A stretch of DNA of 18,524 nt from the NCBI GenBank assembly GCA_964623515.1, contig CAZURV010000026.1, forward strand, positions 1 through 18,524, in the 5' to 3' direction. This DNA is from RUG714 sp964623515 (GTDB lineage Bacteria; Bacillota; Clostridia; Oscillospirales; Acutalibacteraceae). Numbering within the stretch: the stretch's first letter is position 1; every line of letters starts with the position of its first letter. The position numbers and the translations under genes are program-made. The notes below the pieces were generated by a model. That model worked only from the letters and a program-made list of their open reading frames with translations. It did not search any database and was not told the origin of the DNA. Positions 1 through 5,812 of the stretch are shown here, in pieces.

Positions 1-22
1 GCTCCGGAGACCGTCTATTGTG

Positions 23-50
23 AGCGGTTTTTCTGTTTTTTGTCACCGCT
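23..50. terminator. weak terminator-like stem at left edge
   Basis: AGCGGT (23-28) and ACCGCT (45-50) form a 6-bp stem with a T-rich loop, followed on the plus strand by TTTTAT. It could end a plus-strand gene lying to the left of the window. The first 60 bases hold no recognisable coding sequence. The stem is short and the call is tentative. Confidence 0.25.
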
Positions 51-60
51 TTTATCAAAT

Positions 61-100
61 TATATAAGCCGAGCGTGAAAATACACGCTCGGCTTATATA
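61..100. terminator. long perfect hairpin, probable terminator of the LUD/XRE operon
   Basis: Arms 61-77 (TATATAAGCCGAGCGTG) and 84-100 are perfectly complementary over 17 bp with a 6-nt loop. It lies about 50 nt beyond the stop of the minus-strand LUD gene, where a terminator is expected. There is no clean T-run, but the outer stem is AT-only, so it could act in both directions. Its core (AAGCCGAGCGT/ACGCTCGGCTT) recurs at 1122-1158. Confidence 0.6.
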
Positions 101-152
101 ATATAGATGTATTTAATAGAAAACAGACGGATATTTGTTCATCTTAATTATA

Positions 153-758
153 TCAATATCCCAGTGCTTCATCAATTAAAATTACTTCAAATTTACCTGT
201 CATTGGGGTTTCCCACAAAACAGAAAGTCCTCTGCAAATTCTTTCCGGACTTTTACAGTCATAACATTTAGCACCTTTAACTGCGCAAGGCGTTTTTACA
301 CCTAACCTTTTTGCATTTAAAGGCGAAGCTGTATTTCTGGCACGATATAATGCGCTTTCATAATCTTTTGCAAGTTTGTTCTTGCCGACTATTAGATATA
401 CTTTTTGATGACCGTATAAAATAGAAGCGATTCGATTGCAATTCCCGTCGATGTTAATGATTTCGCCCGTTTCGGCTAATCCGTTTACCGAAGATATATA
501 TATCATTGCTTCACTTGCCGAAAATTGTATTTCTTTGCTCGTTTTTTCTTTCGGTAACCTCCAGTGCCAAAATACAGTATTGTGGCTTTGAAGTTTTTCA
601 AACAACCCGATTTGTTCAAGTGTTATTGAACCACCGAACCCAACGGTTTGCTTATCAATTTGCATATCCAGATATTTTACAGCTTCTGAAGCGGTTTCAA
701 AACTGGTTACAATATATCCTTTCTTTTTTAAGTTTTTTGCTACAGTAGAAAAATCCAT
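153..758 (-). CDS. LUD-domain (LutC/YkgG-like, DUF162) protein
   Basis: A 201-residue soluble protein. The glycine-rich GFGGSITLEQIG segment (about residues 40-51) and the C-terminal Cys pattern C158-x6-C165-x2-C168-x6-C175 around CYDCKSPERIC are typical of the LUD family, which includes LutC of the lactate-oxidation complex. No LutA or LutB homologue is nearby, so a role in lactate use is not shown; stand-alone LUD proteins are common in Clostridia and mostly uncharacterised. The four cysteines could bind metal, which is an inference. The start was put at ATG 758 because GGGAGG lies 8 nt upstream; the longer frame to 797 overlaps the upstream regulator. The gap to that regulator is 28 nt, so the two are probably co-transcribed. 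Confidence 0.85.
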   Translation of the reverse strand: MDFSTVAKNLKKKGYIVTSFETASEAVKYLDMQIDKQTVGFGGSITLEQIGLFEKLQSHNTVFWHWRLPKEKTSKEIQFSASEAMIYISSVNGLAETGEIINIDGNCNRIASILYGHQKVYLIVGKNKLAKDYESALYRARNTASPLNAKRLGVKTPCAVKGAKCYDCKSPERICRGLSVLWETPMTGKFEVILIDEALGY

Positions 759-786
759 TGTTTTTATCCTCCCATTTGGCTTAAAC

Positions 787-1035
787 TTAATCATCATTCA
801 CAAACAGTTCTTCAATGGAAACATTTAGAATTTTAGATATATAATAAATTTCGCGGTCCGTTGCCATTCTTATTTGTCCTTCAAGCTTGGAGTAGCTTGT
901 AGGATTGATATCTATTCCCATAATTTGAAGCTTTGAGATAAAATCTTTTTGCTTTAATCCTTGTTCTTTTCTTAGTTTTTCTATATTTTTGCCAACCATA
1001 TTTAAATTGCCGTATTCTTTTTTTCTTATTTTCAT
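787..1035 (-). CDS. XRE-family helix-turn-helix regulator
   Basis: An 82-residue, single-domain Cro/C1-type regulator. A short basic N-terminus is followed by the HTH (IEKLRKEQGLKQKDFISKL, about residues 18-36) and a TSYSKLEG recognition-helix region, ending in the typical ISKILNVSIEELF tail. It has no sensor domain. It lies immediately upstream of the LUD gene in the same direction and probably controls that operon, including itself; a 9-bp inverted repeat just upstream (1048-1073) is a candidate operator. ATG 1035 is preceded by AGGGGT about 8 nt upstream; the internal ATG at codon 13 has no ribosome binding site. Confidence 0.8.
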   Translation of the reverse strand: MKIRKKEYGNLNMVGKNIEKLRKEQGLKQKDFISKLQIMGIDINPTSYSKLEGQIRMATDREIYYISKILNVSIEELFVNDD

Positions 1036-1047
1036 AGTCAGTACCCC

Positions 1048-1073
1048 TATAATTCTTCTATATTAGAATTATA
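1048..1073 (-). promoter_or_regulatory. candidate XRE operator / promoter region
   Basis: TATAATTCT (1048-1056) and AGAATTATA (1065-1073) form a perfect 9-bp inverted repeat with an 8-nt spacer, 13 bp upstream of the regulator start. Half-sites 17 bp apart centre to centre suit an HTH dimer. The region is AT-rich with TTGAAA at 1079-1074 (minus), but I cannot fix a single -35/-10 pair. Confidence 0.45.
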
Positions 1074-1121
1074 TTTCAAAAAATGTCTGCCAATATTCCG
1101 TACAAGAATTATGCAAATATA

Positions 1122-1158
1122 GGCAAAGCCGAGCGTGCATTTGACGCTCGGCTTTGCC
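1122..1158. terminator. hairpin sharing its core with 61-100
   Basis: Arms 1122-1136 (GGCAAAGCCGAGCGT) and 1144-1158 are perfectly complementary over 15 bp with a 7-nt loop. It lies between the XRE operon promoter and the end of the amino-acid transporter operon. It may terminate read-through from the left or be a dispersed palindromic repeat. The 11-bp core is identical to that of the hairpin on the other side of the XRE/LUD operon. Confidence 0.5.
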
Positions 1159-1209
1159 GTGGTTTTGCTTATGCATAACGCGTATGTTTTTTATTGTTAT
1201 ATAACCTAT

Positions 1210-1371
1210 TCGCCATTGTCCCGCCTCTTAGCGGCGGGGTCCGTTCCAGAATTTCAGTGGGAGTCCCGCTGAAAGCCTGAGGAGCTAACGCTCCCTGCGC
1301 AGGTTGCAATCGTTCGCAAGCCCCGTTTCAAGCGAGCTTGATGGAGGACTGCTCCGATTGAAATGGAGTGT
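1210..1371. repeat. GC-rich multi-hairpin element, related to 17272-17338
   Basis: Directly after the transporter ATPase stop (read on the minus strand) is a GC-rich stretch of stacked hairpins: CCCGCC/GGCGGG (1220-1225/1233-1238), TTTCAGTGGG/CCCGCTGAAA (1252-1261/1265-1274), GGAGC-TAAC-GCTCC, and the palindrome CCTGCGCAGG (1294-1303). The first two hairpins, in the same order, recur downstream of the polysaccharide operon. It may be a dispersed repeat or the relic end of an IS200/IS605-type element; no transposase gene is present. It could also terminate the ABC operon. Confidence 0.5.
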
Positions 1372-2127
1372 CTATAATATGGACTGTAAAAATTGTTTAA
1401 GCCTGGGATCTTTCGGATGATTGAAAATTTCATCCGGCGTGCCTTCTTCGGCTATCACTCCGTCAGCCATAAATATGATTCTGTCTGCAACCTCGCGCGC
1501 AAAACCCATTTCGTGTGTAACGCAAATCATAGTCATACCTTCATCGGCAAGCTTTTTCATAACATTGAGAACACCGCCGACAAGTTCTGGATCAAGCGCA
1601 GATGTAGGTTCATCAAACAGCATTATATCAGGCTCCATTGCAAGAGCACGCGCTATAGCAACCCTTTGCTGCTGTCCGCCTGAGAGGGAACTCGGAAAAG
1701 CGTCAAATTTATCATCAAGTCCAACCATAGTGAGCAGTTCTTTTGCTTTTGCTTCTGCTTCTTCCTTTGGAATTCCCTTAACTTTCATCGGAGCTATCAT
1801 ACAGTTCTGCAAAGCTGTTTTGTGAGGAAAAAGATTGAATCTTTGAAAAACCATACCCATTTTTGTGAGGATTTCGGTTTTTTCTTTTTTCGGGAGTTTG
1901 AATTTGCTTCCGGGTGTTTTATCTTCAAAAAGTTTATCCTCAACGTAAATTTTGCCGCCGGTTATAATTTCAAGGTCGTTGAGAGAACGCAGATACGTGG
2001 ATTTCCCAGCGCCTGACAATCCTAAAATAACAATAACTTCACCTTTTTCAACGGTAAGGTTAATATCTTTAAGTACTTCATTGTCTCCGAATGATTTTTG
2101 AAGATGCTCTGTTTTTATCATTGACAT
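1372..2127 (-). CDS. polar amino-acid ABC importer, ATP-binding protein
   Basis: A 251-residue cytoplasmic ATPase of the GlnQ/HisP type that powers amino-acid uptake. Visible motifs are Walker A GLSGAGKST (36-44), the Q-loop FQRFNLFPH (from residue 94), the ABC signature LSGGQQQR (148-155), Walker B IMLFDEP (168-174) followed by the D-loop SALD, and the switch His in VTHEMG (about 205). Length and motifs are normal, so it looks functional. AAGGAGG lies 7 nt before ATG 2127. It is the last gene of the binding protein-permease-ATPase operon, 12 nt after the permease. The substrate cannot be read from the ATPase. Confidence 0.95.
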   Translation of the reverse strand: MSMIKTEHLQKSFGDNEVLKDINLTVEKGEVIVILGLSGAGKSTYLRSLNDLEIITGGKIYVEDKLFEDKTPGSKFKLPKKEKTEILTKMGMVFQRFNLFPHKTALQNCMIAPMKVKGIPKEEAEAKAKELLTMVGLDDKFDAFPSSLSGGQQQRVAIARALAMEPDIMLFDEPTSALDPELVGGVLNVMKKLADEGMTMICVTHEMGFAREVADRIIFMADGVIAEEGTPDEIFNHPKDPRLKQFLQSIL

Positions 2128-2139
2128 ATAAATACCTCC

Positions 2140-2808
2140 TTACCTTTGCTGTTCGTATTTTGAGAAATTTTTCTCCACTTTGTTAAATACAGCGGTGAAA
2201 ATTCCGGTGAATATAAGATAAATAATCATTGCCGGTATGTAAACGAGAGGGGAGGCACTACTCATAGCAATCTGCTTTGTTTGGAAAGTTAAATCGGTAA
2301 GAGAAATCATAGCTACAAGAGATGTATCTTTGAGCACCATAATAAATTCGTTTCCTACACCGGGGATTGCCGTTCTTACAGCTTGCGGAATCACGATGAG
2401 GCGCATGGTCTGCGCGTAGGAAAGGCCTAATGCCTTTGCCGCTTCAAACTGACCGTAATCAATGCTTTGAATTGCTGCACGTATAATTTCCGCAAGATAA
2501 GCAGCAGTGTTCATCATAAATGCAATCCATGCCGCAAGGAATCTGCTTTTAATATTCAGTGCGGGGGAAATCATCGGCAATGTGTAATAGAGGAAGAATA
2601 ACTGCATAAGAAGCGGAGTTCCTCTGAAGAAGAAAACATATGCCTGGCATATCTGCTTTAATACAGGAATATGACTCATTTTGCCGAGTGCAAGAAATAC
2701 GCTGAATATAAGTCCTGCAAGAACCGATAAAACAGACAGCGCAAGTGTTACACCCGAAGCATTAATCAGAGACGGCATCCATCCCATTATTTTTTCTAAA
2801 ATTTCCAA
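2140..2808 (-). CDS. polar amino-acid ABC importer, permease
   Basis: A 222-residue inner-membrane permease of the HisM/GlnP family. Hydrophobic spans lie at about 15-40, 54-80, 90-110 and 185-205, and the EAA-loop EAAKALGLSYAQTMR (about 122-136), which contacts the ATPase, is clear. I chose the TTG at 2808 because AGGGGTGA stands at ideal spacing before it. An in-frame ATG at 2841 would add 11 residues, but it has no ribosome binding site and lies inside the intergenic hairpin at 2832-2862. There is one permease gene, so the channel is probably a homodimer. It sits between the binding-protein and ATPase genes. Confidence 0.9.
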   Translation of the reverse strand: MEILEKIMGWMPSLINASGVTLALSVLSVLAGLIFSVFLALGKMSHIPVLKQICQAYVFFFRGTPLLMQLFFLYYTLPMISPALNIKSRFLAAWIAFMMNTAAYLAEIIRAAIQSIDYGQFEAAKALGLSYAQTMRLIVIPQAVRTAIPGVGNEFIMVLKDTSLVAMISLTDLTFQTKQIAMSSASPLVYIPAMIIYLIFTGIFTAVFNKVEKNFSKYEQQR

Positions 2809-2821
2809 GTTTCTCACCCCT

Positions 2822-2862
2822 AAATAAAATGACGGCGGCATACCAAATCATATTACCGCCGT
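2822..2862 (-). terminator. intergenic attenuator hairpin after the binding-protein gene
   Basis: Read on the minus strand, ACGGCGG (2862-2856) pairs with CCGCCGT (2838-2832), followed by the U-rich CATTTTATTT. It sits 22 nt past the binding-protein stop and before the permease start. A leaky terminator here would give more binding protein than membrane components, a common arrangement in ABC importer operons. Confidence 0.6.
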
Positions 2863-2884
2863 TTAAATCAACTTATGAATTTTT

Positions 2885-3727
2885 TTATGCAGCCGTTACG
2901 ATTTCAAGGCAGTTTGCAACATAAGGCTCAGTCATATTGTAGTTCTCCTGACGTTCGGGCGTGATTGATATTGCAGCCATTCCCAAATCATATGAGCCCT
3001 TATCAAGGCCGGAGAATATTGCGTCAAATGTAACGCTTACAAATTCAACCTTAACTCCGAGAAGTTCTCCGATTGCTTTTGCAAAGTCCACATCAAAGCC
3101 TTTATATGTTGTGCCGTCATCATCAACATATTCCATAGGCGGATAGCTGATTTCTGACCCAACCTGAAGGACTCCGTCTTTGATGAGATATTTCAGAGCA
3201 GATGTGTCAAGTTCCGGTGCTTCTTTCACGTTTCTGATGGAAGTGTCAGTATAACCTTCCACCTGACCGAAGTTATCTTTTGCAATTTTTTCGATTGTGC
3301 CGTTGTAATAAAGCGTGTCAATTGCATCTTCGATAAGTTCAGTGAGCGCATCGTTGCCTTTCTTAAGGCAGATTCCCATAGGCTCTGCTTCAGGACTCAT
3401 CCAAGCATTTTTAAATTGATCGTTTCCGTTCGTGTAGTAAGCGGCAACAACACTGTCCGTGAGCACGGCATCTACACGGCCGAACTTAAGATCGTCAAAG
3501 CACTGCGTAACGGATTCATAAGGCTGATATTCAATGTTGTAGCCTTGTTCGTTGAGTTCTTTGATTTTGTCTTCAGACGTTGTGCCGGTTTGAACGGCTA
3601 CTTTTTTGCCTTTAAGGTCTTCAAGCGAAGAGATAGTTGCTTTTTCCGTTTCTTTTCCGCATCCTGCGAAGCAGGTTATAACAAGTACCGCAGCGAGAAG
3701 CAGGCTTATTATTTTTGTCATTTTCAT
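2885..3727 (-). CDS. amino-acid ABC importer substrate-binding lipoprotein with permuted lobe order
   Basis: A 280-residue extracellular lipoprotein of the SBP_bac_3 family. The signal peptide ends in a lipobox with C23 (FAGC). Lobe order is unusual. Family members normally start with the TYPPFEY/GFDVDLAKAI segment and end with the SLEDLKGKKVGVQ...GTxxKI segment. Here the SLEDLKGKKVAVQTGTT segment comes first (33-50, lobe ending near DNFG at 154). The YPPMEY (195-200), GFDVDFAKAIGELLG (210-224) and ITPER (255-259) segments come last, and the protein stops soon after TEPYV. The ends and starts match a circular permutation rather than two full tandem copies. AGGAGG lies 9 nt before ATG 3727. 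A promoter and AT-rich palindromes lie upstream. The ligand is probably a polar amino acid; which one is unknown. Confidence 0.9.
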   Translation of the reverse strand: MKMTKIISLLLAAVLVITCFAGCGKETEKATISSLEDLKGKKVAVQTGTTSEDKIKELNEQGYNIEYQPYESVTQCFDDLKFGRVDAVLTDSVVAAYYTNGNDQFKNAWMSPEAEPMGICLKKGNDALTELIEDAIDTLYYNGTIEKIAKDNFGQVEGYTDTSIRNVKEAPELDTSALKYLIKDGVLQVGSEISYPPMEYVDDDGTTYKGFDVDFAKAIGELLGVKVEFVSVTFDAIFSGLDKGSYDLGMAAISITPERQENYNMTEPYVANCLEIVTAA

Positions 3728-3790
3728 TTTTGTAGTCCTCCTGAAAGATTCGCAATATGTATTTGGTCAATTTTCTTTGACTGTACTAAC

Positions 3791-3819
3791 AGTTTATACC
3801 AAAAAAAGAAGAATGTCAA
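3791..3819 (-). promoter_or_regulatory. sigma-A-type promoter of the amino-acid ABC operon
   Basis: On the minus strand, a perfect TTGACA -35 (3819-3814) precedes GGTATAAACT. The -10 is either TAAACT (3796-3791, spacer 17) or TATAAA (3798-3793, spacer 15). The predicted transcript starts about 55 nt before the binding-protein ATG, leaving no room for a riboswitch. Confidence 0.7.
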
Positions 3820-3825
3820 CACAAA

Positions 3826-3914
3826 ATATTCAGTTTTAATGAATATATCCACATTTAAGTGCTAAAATAGCGTAGAAAAATGAATATTTATGCATAAATT
3901 CATAAAAATATTCG
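3826..3914. promoter_or_regulatory. AT-rich palindromes upstream of the ABC operon, ArgR-box-like
   Basis: ATATTCA (3826-3832) and TGAATAT (3840-3846) form an inverted repeat abutting the -35. A second cluster at 3881-3914 contains TGAATATTTATGCATAAAT followed by TTCAT and AATATTC. TGAAT/ATTCA half-sites in AT-rich DNA resemble ARG boxes bound by ArgR/AhrC, which would fit an arginine-type transporter. Spacing does not match the 18-bp consensus well, so this is a suggestion only. Confidence 0.3.
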
Positions 3915-3916
3915 CT

Positions 3917-4300
3917 CGGTTCGTTGTTTTGCACAAAGACGGACCGCCCAATATTCTTATATATGTAAAAACTCACAAAATCTATTATTTATACAATACG
4001 AAATATGCGTAGGTTCAGGCGATTTATAAGAGCTTTTTTCCGTTATTTAACAAGCAAAGGACGCATTAATTATCCGGGAAATCAGAGGGGATAATAGCCC
4101 TCTGATTTTAGAAAGGAAGATGCCCCTTTAAAGGCGGAAACATCCTTGCTGTAAGTATTGAATATCGTAATAATAATCGTCCGTTAAAATCCCGAGGAGT
4201 TGACGCTTTCTGTGGAACTGAACTCTGCCGAAGGCATTGCTCCATCAGGGGGAAGCAAAGTTTTTCTCCGATTTTGTTTCACTCTTTCCTGTGAAAACAG
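3917..4300. other. gene-poor intergenic stretch with hairpins
   Basis: No convincing gene is seen between the divergent transporter operon and the promoter at 4301. Structures present are a stem CGGTTCGT/ACGGACCG (3917-3924/3939-3946) and an 11-bp stem AAATCAGAGGG/CCCTCTGATTT (4079-4089/4098-4108) that resembles a terminator. The base composition of 4110-4290 is less AT-rich than its surroundings. A 45-codon minus-strand frame is open at about 4112-4249, but it lacks a ribosome binding site and family resemblance. A small RNA or a decayed gene is possible. Confidence 0.4.
4079..4108. terminator. terminator-like hairpin without an obvious gene
   Basis: A perfect 11-bp stem (4079-4089 with 4098-4108) and 8-nt loop, ending in CTGATTTTA on the plus strand. 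No gene ends just upstream on either strand, so it may close a short RNA or be a remnant. Confidence 0.4.
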
Positions 4301-4329
4301 TTGACTGCGACTCATATTTTTGTTACAAT
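4301..4329 (+). promoter_or_regulatory. strong sigma-A-type promoter of the peptide/HPrK-like/PqqD cassette
   Basis: TTGACT (4301-4306), a 17-bp spacer, and TACAAT (4324-4329). Each hexamer differs from consensus at one position. The predicted start near 4336 leaves a leader of about 35 nt before the TTG start of the small peptide gene. Confidence 0.8.
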
Positions 4330-4370
4330 AATAATCAAATAATATAATATTAATGTTGAAGGAACTAAAA

Positions 4371-4496
4371 TTGGAAAATCTATTTCAGAAAAAATATACA
4401 GAGCCATCTATGGAGTTTCAGTTGTTTTCGGCGACAGATGATGTTTTAAGTATCAGTGATGATGATAACGATGTTGTAGATCCGTTTGACAACTGA
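4371..4496 (+). CDS. small acidic peptide, candidate precursor (RiPP-like)
   Basis: A 41-residue peptide starting at TTG 4371, with GAAGGA 7 nt upstream. An in-frame ATG at 4353 would give 47 residues but has no ribosome binding site. The N-terminal half is basic/amphipathic (ENLFQKKYTEPSMEFQLFS). The C-terminal half is strongly acidic (residues 27-41), ending in DVVDPFDN. The KKYxxPxxExxxFxxxDVLxxS pattern resembles short peptides I know beside HPrK-like and PqqD genes in gut Firmicutes; they are usually left unannotated. It lies first after a strong promoter, upstream of kinase-like, PqqD-like and peptidase genes, so a leader-plus-core precursor is an inference from layout. No Cys is present, so lanthipeptide or sactipeptide chemistry is unlikely. 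Confidence 0.65.
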   Translation: MENLFQKKYTEPSMEFQLFSATDDVLSISDDDNDVVDPFDN

Positions 4497-4553
4497 TTTT
4501 CAAAAGTACGGGATATTGTTAAATTATATTGGCTTTTTGGGAGAAGATTTGAT

Positions 4554-4985
4554 ATGAACAAAACAAAATTATTCAGTGTATTTATTGCTTTGTTGGCTGT
4601 TGCATTAACCATGCCGTTTGTATTATCCGGTTGCAAAAAGGATACAGATAAGAATGCGTCCGAAAAAGGAACGGTTGTTATTTCTGAGGATGAATATGGC
4701 GTAGAGCAAGATGATAATGTTGTAGAAGATCCTTTTTCCGACTGGGATGAGGATACAACTTCTGCTAAAACAACTGCTTCTTCAAAAACCGGAGGAGGAA
4801 CAACTTCCGGAACAGCTTCCGGAACAACTTCATCTGCAAAATCGGGCGAAACGTCAAAAAGCAGTAAAACGACAACGTCAAAAAAGCAGACGACTGCTTC
4901 TAAAACGACAAAACAAAAAACAAGTACAACGAATAAGAATACCCCGACAGAGACAGATGATGACCTTTGGACAGGTTATTACTAA
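4554..4985 (+). CDS. small lipoprotein with Ser/Thr/Lys-rich low-complexity tail
   Basis: A 143-residue putative lipoprotein: a signal peptide with a hydrophobic core at residues 6-24, a lipobox LSGC with C27, then an acidic segment (about 36-65) and a long Ser/Thr/Lys/Gly-rich tract (about 66-132) of the kind that spans the cell wall, ending in DDDLWTGYY. No catalytic domain is visible. The acidic segment contains DDNVVEDPFSD, closely resembling DDNDVVDPFDN at the end of the small peptide encoded 57 nt upstream. This hints at a shared recognition or processing motif. GGGAG lies 10 nt before ATG 4554. A terminator-like hairpin follows. The function is unknown. Confidence 0.75.
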   Translation: MNKTKLFSVFIALLAVALTMPFVLSGCKKDTDKNASEKGTVVISEDEYGVEQDDNVVEDPFSDWDEDTTSAKTTASSKTGGGTTSGTASGTTSSAKSGETSKSSKTTTSKKQTTASKTTKQKTSTTNKNTPTETDDDLWTGYY

Positions 4986-4994
4986 TATTATAGA

Positions 4995-5020
4995 AAAGCA
5001 GACGGATAGCCGCCTGCTTT
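4995..5020 (+). terminator. attenuator hairpin after the lipoprotein gene
   Basis: AAAGCAG-A-CGG pairs with CCG-C-CTGCTTT (4995-5005/5010-5020), one internal mismatch and a 4-nt loop, 10 nt past the lipoprotein stop. With no new clear promoter before 5099, it may let through a fraction of transcripts, giving more peptide and lipoprotein than enzymes. Confidence 0.5.
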
Positions 5021-5098
5021 ATTGGTAAAAGGAGAAAAACAGACGCAGTTCTGATTTGCTTGTTGCAAGCCGGATTCTTGCTGTATACGGAGTGAGTT

Positions 5099-5812
5099 AT
5101 GCCTTTATATAAAATGGCCGGTCTTATTATGGATATTGATTTCAAATATGAATATGGTAGAAAACGCTGTGCAGAATACGAATATAACGGTTCGGAAACT
5201 CCTGATTTCGGTGTCAGTGTGAGCGATGCGGAAATCAAAGAAATGATGCAGAAAGACGGATGTGATTTTCCTCCTGCTTATTATGAGTCGCTTTGCGTTT
5301 ATAAAAATATCTGTTGTCAGGCGCTCGCATACGAATGTATGTTTATGCATTGCTCAGCACTTTCGTATGTTGGGAACGGCGTGCTTTTCACAGCTCCCAG
5401 CGGAACAGGAAAATCAACGCATTCAGCGCTTTGGAGGCGCTGTTTTGGCAGCAAGGTGCAGATGGTTAACGATGATAAACCGTTGCTACGCAGAAAAAAC
5501 GGGGTTTTTTATGTCTGCGGCACACCGTGGGACGGCAAGCATCATTTAAGCACAAATATTGAAGTGCCTGTAAAAGCGATTGTTATTTTAAAAAGAGATA
5601 CACATAATCATATTGAAAAGGCTTCCGGTAAATCCGCTGTGTATACCGTGCTGAATCAGACGGTTCGTCCTTCCCGGCCCGAACTTATGTTCAGAGTTAT
5701 GGAACTTACAGACAAACTTCTCAGCGGCGTTCCGGTTTATGAAATGGGATGTAATATATCGGATGATGCTGTTTTCACCGCGTTCAGAACGCTCAAGGAG
5801 AATTTTGAATGA
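5099..5812 (+). CDS. HPr kinase/phosphorylase-like P-loop protein
   Basis: A 237-residue protein of the HprK-like C-terminal kinase fold without the N-terminal HprK domain. Visible motifs are HCSALS (84-89), the P-loop APSGTGKST (99-107), NDDKPLL (124-130) in the Walker B position, and GTPWDGK (141-147). All recur in the PqqD-linked HprK-like family. It is unlikely to be the carbon-catabolite HprK, which is longer and not beside pqqD. In paeninodin-type lasso peptide clusters a related kinase phosphorylates the precursor; by analogy this one may modify the upstream peptide, but no lasso cyclase is present. GGAG lies 6 nt before ATG 5099. The stop overlaps the next start (ATGA). Confidence 0.8.
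   Translation: MPLYKMAGLIMDIDFKYEYGRKRCAEYEYNGSETPDFGVSVSDAEIKEMMQKDGCDFPPAYYESLCVYKNICCQALAYECMFMHCSALSYVGNGVLFTAPSGTGKSTHSALWRRCFGSKVQMVNDDKPLLRRKNGVFYVCGTPWDGKHHLSTNIEVPVKAIVILKRDTHNHIEKASGKSAVYTVLNQTVRPSRPELMFRVMELTDKLLSGVPVYEMGCNISDDAVFTAFRTLKENFE

Noticed and set aside
3727..3790. Riboswitch or T-box ahead of the amino-acid importer
   Set aside because: Only about 55 nt lie between the promoter and the start codon and no T-box or riboswitch motif is seen.
4112..4249. 45-codon minus-strand frame
   Set aside because: No ribosome binding site and no recognisable family; kept only as a note within the gene-poor interval.
4418..4636. 72-codon minus-strand frame
   Set aside because: Antisense shadow of the small peptide and lipoprotein genes, which have promoter, ribosome binding sites and a lipobox.
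5099..5812. Carbon-catabolite HPr kinase (hprK)
   Set aside because: Lacks the N-terminal domain, is shorter, and is coupled to pqqD-like and peptidase genes; only the kinase fold is shared.
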